From NCBI RefSeq assembly GCF_001619615.1, contig NZ_LQQP01000077.1:62001-126000 (forward strand): a stretch of DNA of 64,000 nt. The letters run 5' to 3'. The stretch comes from Microbacterium sp. T32. Its GTDB lineage: Bacteria; Actinomycetota; Actinomycetes; Actinomycetales; Microbacteriaceae. Within the stretch, counting starts at the first letter, position 1; every line of letters starts with the position of its first letter. Shown piece after piece: positions 25,109-33,499 of the stretch. The translations under genes and the position numbers were made by a program. The notes under the pieces were generated by a model, which was given only the letters and a program-made list of their open reading frames with translations, searched no databases and was not told where the DNA came from.

Positions 25109-25903
25109 ATGTACCAGCTCGCTCCGAACATCGAACTGCTCTTCACCGAGGCCGGTGACTACCACGACCGCGTGCGCGCGGCCGCCGCCGCCGGCTTCGA
25201 CGCCGTCGAGATGTGGGGACCCACCGGCATCGACGCACCCGCGACGCCCAAGGACCTCCCGGCCCTCAAGGTCGCGCTGGAGGAGACCGGTACGCAGCTC
25301 ACGGCGCAGCTGGCCGAGCCGCGCACGCAGTTCATGATCCCGCCGTGGGACCACTCGGAGTTCTACCGCAAGCTCGACGAGGGCGTCGCGATCGCGCAGG
25401 ACCTCGGCTGCCCGCGCATCGTCGTCGGCAGCGGCACGGGCTTCGGTGGTTGGAAGCGCCAGGTGCAGCTGGACAAGCTGATCGAGATCTACCGGAAGGC
25501 GATCGCGCAGATCGACGGCTCGGGCGTGACGCTCGTGCTCGAACCCGTGAACGTCCGCGTGGACCACCCGGGCTCGCTGCTCGACCGGACGTCGGAGGCC
25601 GTCTACGTCGCGCGCGGCGTCGACTCTCCGCAATTCGGTGTGCTGTACGACATCTACCACTCGGCCGTCGAGGGTGAGGACATGGAGGCCGAGCTCGCGA
25701 ACGCGGGCGACCTCATCGGATACGTGCAGCTCGCCGACGCCCCCGGCCGTGGGGAACCGGGGACGGGCGACCTCGACTGGGCCGAGCGCTTCCGCCTCCT
25801 GCGCGCGAGCGGCTACGACGGGCCTATCGGCCTGGAGTACTACCCGACCACCGAGTCCGCGGCATCCGTCGCCCACATCGTCGAGCTGGGGCGGACGGCA
25901 TGA
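25109..25903 (+). CDS. Hydroxypyruvate isomerase-like TIM-barrel sugar isomerase
   Basis: A 264-residue AP-endonuclease-2-fold protein. Metal ligands are suggested by LVLEPVN, VLYDIYH, YVQLADAPGRGEPGTGD and GLEYYP, which match the Glu/Asp/Gln/Glu pattern of the Hyi family. It would interconvert a keto/aldo sugar or keto acid released from the imported glycoside. ATG 25109 follows GAAAGGACC. Its stop overlaps the GMC oxidase start (ATGA), so the two are translationally coupled. Confidence 0.8.
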   Translation: MYQLAPNIELLFTEAGDYHDRVRAAAAAGFDAVEMWGPTGIDAPATPKDLPALKVALEETGTQLTAQLAEPRTQFMIPPWDHSEFYRKLDEGVAIAQDLGCPRIVVGSGTGFGGWKRQVQLDKLIEIYRKAIAQIDGSGVTLVLEPVNVRVDHPGSLLDRTSEAVYVARGVDSPQFGVLYDIYHSAVEGEDMEAELANAGDLIGYVQLADAPGRGEPGTGDLDWAERFRLLRASGYDGPIGLEYYPTTESAASVAHIVELGRTA

Positions 25904-27414
25904 GCACGCGCGAGTACCCGGAATCGGTCGACGTCGCGATCGTCGGCAGCGGTCCGACGGGCGCCGCGTACGCCCGCGTGCTCTCGGAACGGGCACCCGG
26001 CCTCACCATCGCGATGTTCGAGGTGGGCCCGACCGTGTCCGACCCGCCCGGCGCGCACGTGAAGAACATCGCCGACCCCGCCGAGCGCACGCGCGCTCAG
26101 GGCGCGTCCGAGGGACCGGGGGAGCGGGGCACGAAGGTCGCCAGCCCCGGTGCCGCAAAGGCCGGAGTGCGCGGGGCGCGTCCCGGAACGTTCCTGCTCG
26201 AGGACGGCTACGTCTTCGAAGGGGAGGACGGTCTGCCGGTCGCGGCGATGTCGAGCAACGTCGGCGGCATGGCCGCCCACTGGACCGGCGCGTGCCCGTG
26301 GCCCAACGAGAGCGAGCGCATCGCGTTCCTTCCCGACATGGACGAGCTCCTCGTCGAAGCGGAGCGTCTGCTCGGCGTCACGCGAAACGCCTTCGACTCC
26401 GCCCCGTTCGGGGAGATCGTGCGCGAGCGCCTGGCGGCCGCGGTCGACGCCGGCCGCACCGAGGCGACGAAGGTGCAGCGGATGCCGCTCGCCGTGCACC
26501 GGCGCGATGACGGCCGCCTGGTGTGGTCGGGATCGGACGTCGTCCTGGGGGACGCCACGCGGGCGAACCCGGGATTCGCGCTCCTCGACGAGTCGCTCGT
26601 GACCTCGGTGGTGCTCGCCGACGGGCACGCCGCCGGCGTCGTCGTGCGCGACCTCCGGTCGGGCGAGGAGCACGAGATCGCCGCGCGGGCGGTCGTCGTC
26701 GCCGCCGACGCGCTGCGCACCCCGCAGCTGTTGTGGGCGTCGGGCATCCGCCCGGCCGCGCTCGGCCGCTACCTCAACGACCAGTCCCAGGTCGTCTACG
26801 CCTCCCGCCTTCGCGACGTCGTCGCGCTCGGGGACGACTCCCCGACGACCGGGCTCGCCGAGTACAGCGGCGTCAGCTGGGTGCCGTTCACCGACGCCGT
26901 GCCGTTCCACGGGCAGATCATGCAGCTCGACGCCTCGCCGATCGCGCTCGCCGAGGACGACCCGGTCGTGCCGGGCTCGATCGTCGGTCTCGGCCTGTTC
27001 TGCGCGAAGGACCTGCGGGCCGACGACCGCGTCGAGTTCGACGACGCGCACCGCGACGGATACGGGATGCCGGCTCCCCGCATCCACTACGTCCTCACCG
27101 ACCGCGACCACGAGGTGATCGAGCGGGCCCGCGCGGAGATCACGCGTCTGGCCGAGGCGATCGGCGATCCGGTCGGCGACCGTCCCTTCACCCTGCCGCT
27201 CGGTTCGTCGCTGCACTACCAGGGCACCACGCGCATGGGGACCGAGGACGACGGGACGAGCGTGTGCGACGTCGACAGCCAGGTCTGGGGCGTCCCGGGT
27301 CTGTTCGTCGCCGGTAACGGCGTCATCCCCACCGCGACGGCGTGCAATCCCACGGTGACGTCCGTGGCGCTGGCGGTCCGCGGGGCCCGCGCGATCGCGG
27401 CATCCCTTGCCTGA
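25900..27414 (+). CDS. GMC-family FAD sugar oxidase, CarA/pyranose-oxidase-like (C-glycoside 3-oxidase candidate)
   Basis: A 504-residue flavoprotein. It opens with an ADP-binding fold IVGSGPTGAAYARVLSE (about 10-26) and an FEVGP tail. Near the C-terminus are SLHYQGTTRMG (His439) and CNPTVTS (Asn483), the GMC active-site pair. Its length and motifs fit the FAD-dependent C-glycoside 3-oxidase CarA described from Microbacterium, which makes the 3-keto-glycoside that deglycosidases require. It is coupled to the isomerase upstream and lies 90 nt before a deglycosidase operon. It could instead oxidise O-glycosides or free sugars. Confidence 0.75.
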   Translation: MSTREYPESVDVAIVGSGPTGAAYARVLSERAPGLTIAMFEVGPTVSDPPGAHVKNIADPAERTRAQGASEGPGERGTKVASPGAAKAGVRGARPGTFLLEDGYVFEGEDGLPVAAMSSNVGGMAAHWTGACPWPNESERIAFLPDMDELLVEAERLLGVTRNAFDSAPFGEIVRERLAAAVDAGRTEATKVQRMPLAVHRRDDGRLVWSGSDVVLGDATRANPGFALLDESLVTSVVLADGHAAGVVVRDLRSGEEHEIAARAVVVAADALRTPQLLWASGIRPAALGRYLNDQSQVVYASRLRDVVALGDDSPTTGLAEYSGVSWVPFTDAVPFHGQIMQLDASPIALAEDDPVVPGSIVGLGLFCAKDLRADDRVEFDDAHRDGYGMPAPRIHYVLTDRDHEVIERARAEITRLAEAIGDPVGDRPFTLPLGSSLHYQGTTRMGTEDDGTSVCDVDSQVWGVPGLFVAGNGVIPTATACNPTVTSVALAVRGARAIAASLA

Positions 27415-27418
27415 TTCC

Positions 27419-27456
27419 TTGCTTATGCAGGAAATCGACATTAGACTGTAGAAATC
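27419..27456 (+). promoter_or_regulatory. Promoter of the deglycosidase operon
   Basis: TTGCTT (27419-27424) and TAGACT (27442-27447), spaced 17 nt, make a plausible -35/-10 pair ahead of the gene at 27504. The overlapping CGACATTAGACTGTAGAAATC (27436-27456) shares CGACATTAG-N3-GTAGA with the promoter of the minus-strand deglycosidase gene at 40297, suggesting a common regulator. Confidence 0.5.
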
Positions 27457-27503
27457 AAGACAAAGAGGTCTGCGGCTTCGGCCGCACCGACGAGGAGGTC
27501 GCG

Positions 27504-27911
27504 GTGATCCCGGATCGCATCATCGAACAGGGCACGCTGAGTGCCCGTGACGGACGGGCGGCGGTCGAAGTGCGCCTGCCCTGGTACCGCGCGCTCCCGG
27601 CATCCTGCATCTCCGCCGCCAAGCTCACGATCGACGGGATCGAGGCGCCGGCCGAGACCCTGCGCTGGGAGATGAACGGCGAGGAGTTCACGTTCGCCGA
27701 GATGAAGACGAACACGCAGGAGTGGTGGTTCCCCACCGACTCGGCGGTTCTCTCGGGTGACCTGGCGGTGGATGCCGGTGAGCACGAGGTCCGCGTCGAT
27801 CTGACGCTCTACATCCCCTACATCATCATCGCCGACGACGAGGTGCTCCACATCGAGGAGCACGACACCAAGACGATGGCGGTCCGTCAGGCCGAGGAGG
27901 CTCTCGCATGA
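27504..27911 (+). CDS. C-glycoside deglycosidase beta subunit-like protein (DUF6379, CarC/DgpC type)
   Basis: A 135-residue small beta-sandwich protein, the size of known CarC/DgpC subunits. Family landmarks are VEVRLPWYRALP near residues 21-32, TNTQEWWFPTD in the middle, and VDLTLYIPYIII towards the end. In characterised enzymes this subunit packs on the TIM-barrel partner and helps form the active site. GTG 27504 is 5 nt after AGGAGG. Its stop overlaps the alpha-subunit start (ATGA), which pairs the two proteins. Confidence 0.75.
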   Translation: MIPDRIIEQGTLSARDGRAAVEVRLPWYRALPASCISAAKLTIDGIEAPAETLRWEMNGEEFTFAEMKTNTQEWWFPTDSAVLSGDLAVDAGEHEVRVDLTLYIPYIIIADDEVLHIEEHDTKTMAVRQAEEALA

Positions 27912-29011
27912 CCGCGCAGAAGGGCACGCCCATCCAGGGCGTCACGCTGTACAGCTTCACCCGCGCGTTCCACGGGCGCGAGTACGACCTCGACCAGCTC
28001 ATCCGCAAGACAGCGGCCGAGGGATTCGGCCCGGGCCTCGAGATCATCGGGTTCTCCAGCTTCCGTGGGTTCCCCGAGATCGACGACCACTTCGCCGGAC
28101 GCTTCTCCGACCTGATCGACGAGGTCGATCTCGTCCGCACGTCGCTCGCGGTCAACGCCGACATCGGTCTGCGTCCCGACCAGCTGATGGACCAGGACGA
28201 GCTCATCGCCTATATGCGCCGGCAGATCGCGGCGGCCGCGAAGCTCGGCTTCCCGATCGCCCGTGTGCAGATCTCGCTCACGCCGGACTCGATGGAGGCT
28301 CTCGCGCCCATCGCCGAGGAGTACGGCGTCACGCTCGCCCTCGAGGTGCACGCCGACCAGTACGCCTCGCACCCGCGGATCCTCGCGCTCCGCGACCGCT
28401 ACGAGCGGGTCGGGTCGCCGTTCCTCGGCTTCACGATGGACTGGGGCGCCACCGTCATCGGCTTCGCGCCCTCGCTCCTCGAGGCGTACCGCCGCCGCGG
28501 CGCGTCGGAGGAGTTGCTCGCCGCCGTCGTCGCCCTGTGGGACGAGTACTACGAGCAGGGCCCGCCCGCCGACCAGGCCGACCACGGCCAGCGCTTCGGC
28601 CGCTTCATCGGCCTTTCGCACCAGTACGGCCGCCCCGACCTCGGGATCGATCTCGGCATCAACGGCACCGGCCTCTTCGGCCCGGCGCGGGTCGACGACT
28701 GGCTCGAGATCATGCCCTGGGTCCGGCACGTGCACGGCAAGTTCTTCGGCATCGACGAGAACGGCCAGGAGCCCTCGGTGCCCGTCGCCGACCTCATCAC
28801 GCTGCTCGTCGACAACGGCTACAGCGGCGCCGTCTCGAGCGAGTACGAGGGCTGGCACTGGAACCACTGGCAGAGCCCGTTCGAGATCATCCGCGCCGAG
28901 CAGGCGATCCAGCGCACCGCCGCCGACGCCGCCGGCTCCCGGATGATCACGGATGCCGCCGAAGCTCGGCGCGCCATCGACGCCCACCTGTCGCACGCCG
29001 TGCGCGCCTGA
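27908..29011 (+). CDS. C-glycoside deglycosidase alpha subunit-like TIM barrel (CarB/DgpB type)
   Basis: A 367-residue sugar-isomerase-fold protein. Predicted metal ligands are Glu146 (LALEVHAD), Asp178 (TMDWGA), His276 (RHVHGKF) and Glu312 (SSEYEG), matching the Mn2+ site of CarB/DgpB. With the coupled 27504 product it would eliminate the aglycone from a 3-keto-C-glycoside, leaving an anhydro-keto sugar. A 45-residue C-terminal helical extension (AEQAIQRTAADAAG onward) is longer than in its paralogues. Confidence 0.75.
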   Translation: MTAQKGTPIQGVTLYSFTRAFHGREYDLDQLIRKTAAEGFGPGLEIIGFSSFRGFPEIDDHFAGRFSDLIDEVDLVRTSLAVNADIGLRPDQLMDQDELIAYMRRQIAAAAKLGFPIARVQISLTPDSMEALAPIAEEYGVTLALEVHADQYASHPRILALRDRYERVGSPFLGFTMDWGATVIGFAPSLLEAYRRRGASEELLAAVVALWDEYYEQGPPADQADHGQRFGRFIGLSHQYGRPDLGIDLGINGTGLFGPARVDDWLEIMPWVRHVHGKFFGIDENGQEPSVPVADLITLLVDNGYSGAVSSEYEGWHWNHWQSPFEIIRAEQAIQRTAADAAGSRMITDAAEARRAIDAHLSHAVRA

Positions 29012-29030
29012 CCCCCGAAAGGACACCGCC

Positions 29031-30065
29031 ATGACGGACGGCATCGCCGGGACCGGCATCCAGCTCGGGACCACCCTCTACTCGATGACGAGCGAGTTCG
29101 CCGCGGGGCTGTACACGCCGGAGACGCTGATCCGCGAGGTGCACGACCAGGGCATCGGCCCGGGCGTGGAGTTCAACTTCGCGCAGCTGCTGCGGTCGTA
29201 CCCCGACGTGGACGACGACTTCGTGAAGCTGTGGTTCGACTCGCTGGAGAAGTACGGCCTCGAGGCCAGCGCGGTCGGCACCAACCTCGACATGGGGCGC
29301 CGCAAGGACCGCGACATGACGCCCGACGAGGAGCACGACTTCTTCGCGCGCCAGCTGAAGTCGGCGCACACGCTCGGCTTCACCAGGGTCGTCATCCGCT
29401 CAGCCGGCAAGGAACTGCTCCGCCGCCTGCTGCCCCTCGCCGAGAAGTACGACCAGAAGCTCGGCTACGAGATCCACGCGCCCTCCGGCCCCAACGACCC
29501 GAAGGTGCTCGAGATCCGCGAGGTGTACGAGGAGCTCGGCAGCGACCGCCTCGGGTTCACCGCCGACTTCTCCTCGACCATGCACTCCCTCTCCCCGACG
29601 CTGCTGCGCACGCTCGGCCAGATGGGCATGGACGAGAAGCACTTCCCGGTCATGGACGAGATCTGGCACGAGCCGACCCCCATGCACGTGCGCAATCAGA
29701 AGTTCGAGGACTACCTGTCGGGCGAGGGCGTGGACCCGCTGCGCTTCGGGCCGTTCACGCGCCTCGCGTTCAACATGCACGGGCTGGTGCCGCCGGAGGA
29801 GTGGCTCGACATCATGCCGCAGATCTTCCATGTCCACGCGAAGTTCTACGACATCGGGGCCGACGGCCAGGAGCCCGCCATGGACATTCCGCGCATCGTG
29901 AAGCAGTTCGTCGAGGGCGGATACCGGGGCTACCTCTCCAGCGAGTGGGAGGGCCACGCCTTCAGCGACCTCGGCGAGAGCGACCCGATCGACCTCGTCA
30001 AGAAGCAGCACGCCCTCATGCGCACCGCCATCGAAGAAACCGTCGCCGCGCGCCAGCCGGCCTGA
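29031..30065 (+). CDS. Second C-glycoside deglycosidase alpha subunit-like TIM barrel
   Basis: A 344-residue protein with Glu147 (YEIHAP), Asp179 (TADFSST), His269 (FHVHAKF) and Glu305 (SSEWEG) as predicted metal ligands. It is closely similar to the C-terminal part of the fused 14569 protein (NLDMGRR, RDMTPDEE, FSSTMH and HVHAKFYDI all match). Its natural partner is therefore likely the 30883 beta subunit, two genes on, rather than 27504. ATG 29031 follows GAAAGGACA. Confidence 0.75.
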   Translation: MTDGIAGTGIQLGTTLYSMTSEFAAGLYTPETLIREVHDQGIGPGVEFNFAQLLRSYPDVDDDFVKLWFDSLEKYGLEASAVGTNLDMGRRKDRDMTPDEEHDFFARQLKSAHTLGFTRVVIRSAGKELLRRLLPLAEKYDQKLGYEIHAPSGPNDPKVLEIREVYEELGSDRLGFTADFSSTMHSLSPTLLRTLGQMGMDEKHFPVMDEIWHEPTPMHVRNQKFEDYLSGEGVDPLRFGPFTRLAFNMHGLVPPEEWLDIMPQIFHVHAKFYDIGADGQEPAMDIPRIVKQFVEGGYRGYLSSEWEGHAFSDLGESDPIDLVKKQHALMRTAIEETVAARQPA

Positions 30066-30091
30066 CATCCACCACCCACGAAGGAGTACCC

Positions 30092-30874
30092 GTGTCGAAC
30101 ACCACCACCGAGGCATCCATCTCGGACCTCGTCGCCGAGATCGCGCGCCTGCGCGAGCAGGTCGAGGCCGCCCAGTCCCTGGCGCAGCGCGCCGAGGACC
30201 GCGGACAGGTCGAGAACCTGTTCAACCGCTACATGTTCCTGCACAACGCGTTCGAGGACGAACAGATCATCCCCATGTGGGTCAAGGAGGGAACCGAGGG
30301 GATCCGCGCCCGATACACCAACGCCGGTCAGTACACGACCTGGCAGAGCGTGACCGACTACCACCGCGGCCGTCCCCACCCCGAGGGCAAGCTCATCCTC
30401 CACACCACCAACACCCCCGTGATCGAGGTCGCCGCCGACGGGAAGACGGCCAAGGGCGTCTGGCTCATGGCCGGCACCGAGTCGGGCCTGACCGACCCCA
30501 AGGTCGCCGAGGAGTTCCCCGACATGTACTCGCCCGACGAGGTGCTCGGCAAGAAGGTCTGGGCGCACTGGGTGTGGTGCAAGTACGCCATCGACTTCCT
30601 CAAGCAGGACGGCGAGTGGAAGTTCTGGAAGTTCCGCTGCTACGAGCTCGCCCGCGCCCCCTTCGAGGAGAACTGGGTCAGCTTCGGCCTGAAGAACCAG
30701 GGCGCGTTCGACCTCGACCTCATGTACTTCGGCGACGACGGCAAGCCCGTCTTCATGCCCCCGGCCGACGAGCCGGTGCCGTCGAAGAACCACCCGTACA
30801 GCCCCGAGACGACGCAGAAGCTCGAGCCCGTGCCCCCGGTCGCGCACGAGCACTTCGTCGACACCTTCGCCTAG
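30092..30874 (+). CDS. NTF2/SnoaL-like protein inside the deglycosidase operon
   Basis: A 260-residue soluble protein. An N-terminal heptad-rich helix (ISDLVAEIARLREQVEAAQ) precedes an NTF2-like cone domain (QVENLFNRYMFLHNAFEDEQ), then an aromatic-rich C-terminal half (AHWVWCKYAIDFLKQDGEWK). The family includes ketosteroid isomerase and polyketide cyclases. It sits between an alpha and a beta deglycosidase gene in one operon, with GAAGGAG 6 nt before GTG 30092. It could be an isomerase for the keto sugar or aglycone, or an accessory subunit; no catalytic residues could be assigned by eye. Confidence 0.65.
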   Translation: MSNTTTEASISDLVAEIARLREQVEAAQSLAQRAEDRGQVENLFNRYMFLHNAFEDEQIIPMWVKEGTEGIRARYTNAGQYTTWQSVTDYHRGRPHPEGKLILHTTNTPVIEVAADGKTAKGVWLMAGTESGLTDPKVAEEFPDMYSPDEVLGKKVWAHWVWCKYAIDFLKQDGEWKFWKFRCYELARAPFEENWVSFGLKNQGAFDLDLMYFGDDGKPVFMPPADEPVPSKNHPYSPETTQKLEPVPPVAHEHFVDTFA

Positions 30875-30882
30875 GAGTCCCC

Positions 30883-31299
30883 GTGGCCACCCACAACTCG
30901 CTCTTCGCCGAGAAGGACGTCCGTCGTACCGACGACGGGCTCGCCGTCTCGGTGCAGCTGCCGTGGTACCGGAGTCTCTGGCTCTCGGCCGTCGACGGCG
31001 TCGCCGCGTCGGTGAACGGTGTCGCGGTCCCGACCGAGGACCTCCGGTTCTCGCTCGAGGGCCGCGAGTACCGCGTCGAGGAGCTGCCGGAGCAGTCCGA
31101 CACCCTGTGGTTCGTCGCCGACCGCCCCGACGTGCTGATCCACCTCGACACGCCGCCCGCGGCGGGCGAGAAGATCACCGTCGAGGTGGTCCTGACGATG
31201 CGTCTGCTCTACATGCAGATCATGCCGGGCGTCGACGGCGGACCCGGTCGCTACGTCACGAACCGCGTGCCGGTCGAGCGCGAGTTGGTGCTGGCATGA
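30883..31299 (+). CDS. Second C-glycoside deglycosidase beta subunit-like protein (DUF6379)
   Basis: A 138-residue protein with QLPWYRSLWLS, DLRFSLEGREYRVEELPEQS and YMQIMPGVDGGPG. It is the closest relative in the window of the beta domain of the 14569 fusion, so it should pair with the 29031 alpha subunit. GTG 30883 uses AGGAG that overlaps the stop of the preceding gene. Its own stop overlaps the Gfo dehydrogenase start (ATGA). Confidence 0.75.
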   Translation: MATHNSLFAEKDVRRTDDGLAVSVQLPWYRSLWLSAVDGVAASVNGVAVPTEDLRFSLEGREYRVEELPEQSDTLWFVADRPDVLIHLDTPPAAGEKITVEVVLTMRLLYMQIMPGVDGGPGRYVTNRVPVERELVLA

Positions 31300-32480
31300 C
31301 GACTCCTCTCCGCGTCGCGATGATCGGCTACGGCTTCATGGGCGCGGCGCATTCGGTGGGGTGGCGGCAGGCGCCGCGCGTGTTCGATCTGGCGTGCCCG
31401 GTCGAGATGACGGTGGTCGTCGGACGGAACGCGGATGCCGTGGCATCCGCCGCCGCGAAATGGGGCTGGGCGGAATCGGCCACCGATTGGCGCGAGGTCA
31501 TCGCCCGTGACGACATCGACATCGTCGACATCGTCACGCCGGGCGACTCGCACGCCGAAATCGCGATCGCAGCGCTGGAGGCCGGTAAGCACGTGTTGTG
31601 TGAGAAGCCGTTGGCGAACACGGTGGCTGAGGCTGAGGCGATGGCCGAGGCGGCGGAGCGGGCGGCGGCGCGTGGCGTCCGGTCGATGGTGGGGTTCACG
31701 TACCGTCGGGTGCCGGCGGTGACGTTGCTGCGCGACATGATCGCGGAGGGGGCCGTGGGGGCGGTGCAGCAGGTGCGGGCGGCGTACCGGCAGGACTGGC
31801 TCGTCGACCCGCAGATGCCGCTCGCGTGGCGGTTGCAGAAGGAGCACGCCGGGTCGGGGGCGTTGGGGGACATCGGCGCGCACATCATCGACATGACCCA
31901 GTTCGTCACGGGTCTCGGCGTCGACAGCGTCACCGGGACGCTCGAGACGATCGTGAAGCAGCGTCCGCTGCAGGCCGCAGGTTCCGGGCTGTCGGGTTCG
32001 GCCGGGGAGGGCGTCGGCGACGTCACGGTGGATGATGCCGCGATCTTCACCGGGCGGTTGTCGAACGGGGCGTTGGCGTCGTTCGAGGCGACCCGGTTCG
32101 CGACGGGCCGGAAGAACGCCCTGACGATCGAGGTGTCGGGTGACCGTGGGGCGTTGGCGTTCGATCTGGAGGACCTGAACAGTCTGCGGTTCTACGACCG
32201 CACCGCGGCGGAGGGGCGGCAGGGGTTCACCCAGATCCTCGTCACCGAACCCGTCCACCCGTACGTCGCCGCGTGGTGGCCGGCCGGGCACATGCTCGGC
32301 TACGAGCACGGCTTCACCCACCAGGTCGTCGACCTCGTCGCCGCTATCGACGCCGGGACCGACCCGCACCCCTCGTTCGCCGAGGGCCTCAGCGTCCAGC
32401 GGGTCCTCGACGCCGTCGAGCGCAGCAGTGCTGCGGACGCGGCGTGGACGGCCGTGGCATCCCCCGTTCCGGTTTCTTGA
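31296..32480 (+). CDS. Gfo/Idh/MocA oxidoreductase (DgpA/ThuB-like sugar 3-dehydrogenase candidate)
   Basis: A 394-residue protein. The N-terminal Rossmann fold begins VAMIGYGFMGAAHS, the catalytic EKP motif is HVLCEKPLAN near residues 104-113, and a conserved GDIGAHIIDM (Asp/His) lies in the second domain. The family oxidises or reduces sugar hydroxyls with NAD(P), and DgpA of the puerarin pathway belongs here. It may oxidise C3 of the glycoside or reduce the keto sugar after cleavage. Between about 31.55 and 32.25 kb it uses TTG and GTG codons more than its neighbours, hinting at a different origin. Confidence 0.8.
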   Translation: MTTPLRVAMIGYGFMGAAHSVGWRQAPRVFDLACPVEMTVVVGRNADAVASAAAKWGWAESATDWREVIARDDIDIVDIVTPGDSHAEIAIAALEAGKHVLCEKPLANTVAEAEAMAEAAERAAARGVRSMVGFTYRRVPAVTLLRDMIAEGAVGAVQQVRAAYRQDWLVDPQMPLAWRLQKEHAGSGALGDIGAHIIDMTQFVTGLGVDSVTGTLETIVKQRPLQAAGSGLSGSAGEGVGDVTVDDAAIFTGRLSNGALASFEATRFATGRKNALTIEVSGDRGALAFDLEDLNSLRFYDRTAAEGRQGFTQILVTEPVHPYVAAWWPAGHMLGYEHGFTHQVVDLVAAIDAGTDPHPSFAEGLSVQRVLDAVERSSAADAAWTAVASPVPVS

Positions 32481-32493
32481 AAGGTCTTTCGTC

Positions 32494-33498
32494 ATGGCAC
32501 GCCCGATCACCCTGTTCACCGGCCAGTGGGCCGACCTGCCCTTCGAAGAGGTCGCGCGTCTCGCGGGCGAGTGGGGGTACGACGGCCTGGAGATCGCCTG
32601 CTGGGGCGACCACATCGACGTCTCCCGCTGGGACGACGCCGCCTACGTCCAATCCCGCCTCGACATTTTGGAGCGCAACGGCCTGAAGGTCTGGACCATC
32701 GCGAACCACCTCGTCGGCCAGGCCGTGTGCGACGACCCCATCGACGAGCGGCACCACGACATCGTGCCCGCCCGGGTGTGGGGAGACGGGGATGCCGAGG
32801 GCGTCCGGCAGCGCGCCGCGGAAGACCTCAAGAACACGGCCCGGTTCGCCGCGAAACTCGGAGTTTCGACGGTGACCGGGTTCACGGGGTCGAGTATCTG
32901 GAAGTACGTCGCGATGTTCCCGCCGGCCTCGGAGGCGATGATCGAGGCCGGGTACCGCGATTTCGCCGACCGGTGGAACCCGATCCTCGACGTGTTCGAG
33001 GAGGTCGGGGTGCGCTTCGCGCTCGAGGTGCACCCGTCCGAGATCGCGTACGACTACTGGACCGCGAAGAGAACCCTCGAAGCGATCGGGTATCGGAAGA
33101 GCTTCGGGTTCAACTTCGACCCCTCGCACTTCGTCTGGCAGCAGCTCGACTCCGTCGCGTTCGTCCTCGATTTCGCGGAACACATTCTCCATGTGCACTG
33201 CAAGGAATCGATCACGAACCTCGACGGCCGCAACGGGGTGCTCGGGTCGCACCTGTCGTGGGACAACCCGCGCCGCGGGTGGACGTTCGTGTCCACCGGG
33301 CACGGCGCCGTGCCCTGGGAGCCGCTGTTCCGCGCGCTGAACGCGATCGGCTACGACGGCCCCACCAGCGTGGAGTGGGAAGACGCCGGCATGGACCGTC
33401 TCGTCGGCGGCCCCGAAGCCCTCGCCTTCGTCCGCAAACTCGCCGAGATCACCCCACCCCACCAACTCTTCGACGCCGCCTTCGCACGCAAAGACTGA
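32494..33498 (+). CDS. Sugar phosphate isomerase/epimerase (TIM barrel)
   Basis: A 334-residue AP-endonuclease-2-fold protein with FALEVHPSEIAYDYW, GFNFDPSHFVWQ, HILHVHCKES and SVEWEDAGMDR as the likely metal-binding strands. This type is regularly found beside Gfo/Idh/MocA and ThuA genes in inositol and keto-sugar pathways. It should act on the sugar released by the deglycosidases. ATG 32494 follows GAAAGG by 9 nt. Confidence 0.78.
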   Translation: MARPITLFTGQWADLPFEEVARLAGEWGYDGLEIACWGDHIDVSRWDDAAYVQSRLDILERNGLKVWTIANHLVGQAVCDDPIDERHHDIVPARVWGDGDAEGVRQRAAEDLKNTARFAAKLGVSTVTGFTGSSIWKYVAMFPPASEAMIEAGYRDFADRWNPILDVFEEVGVRFALEVHPSEIAYDYWTAKRTLEAIGYRKSFGFNFDPSHFVWQQLDSVAFVLDFAEHILHVHCKESITNLDGRNGVLGSHLSWDNPRRGWTFVSTGHGAVPWEPLFRALNAIGYDGPTSVEWEDAGMDRLVGGPEALAFVRKLAEITPPHQLFDAAFARKD

Positions 33499-33499
33499 C

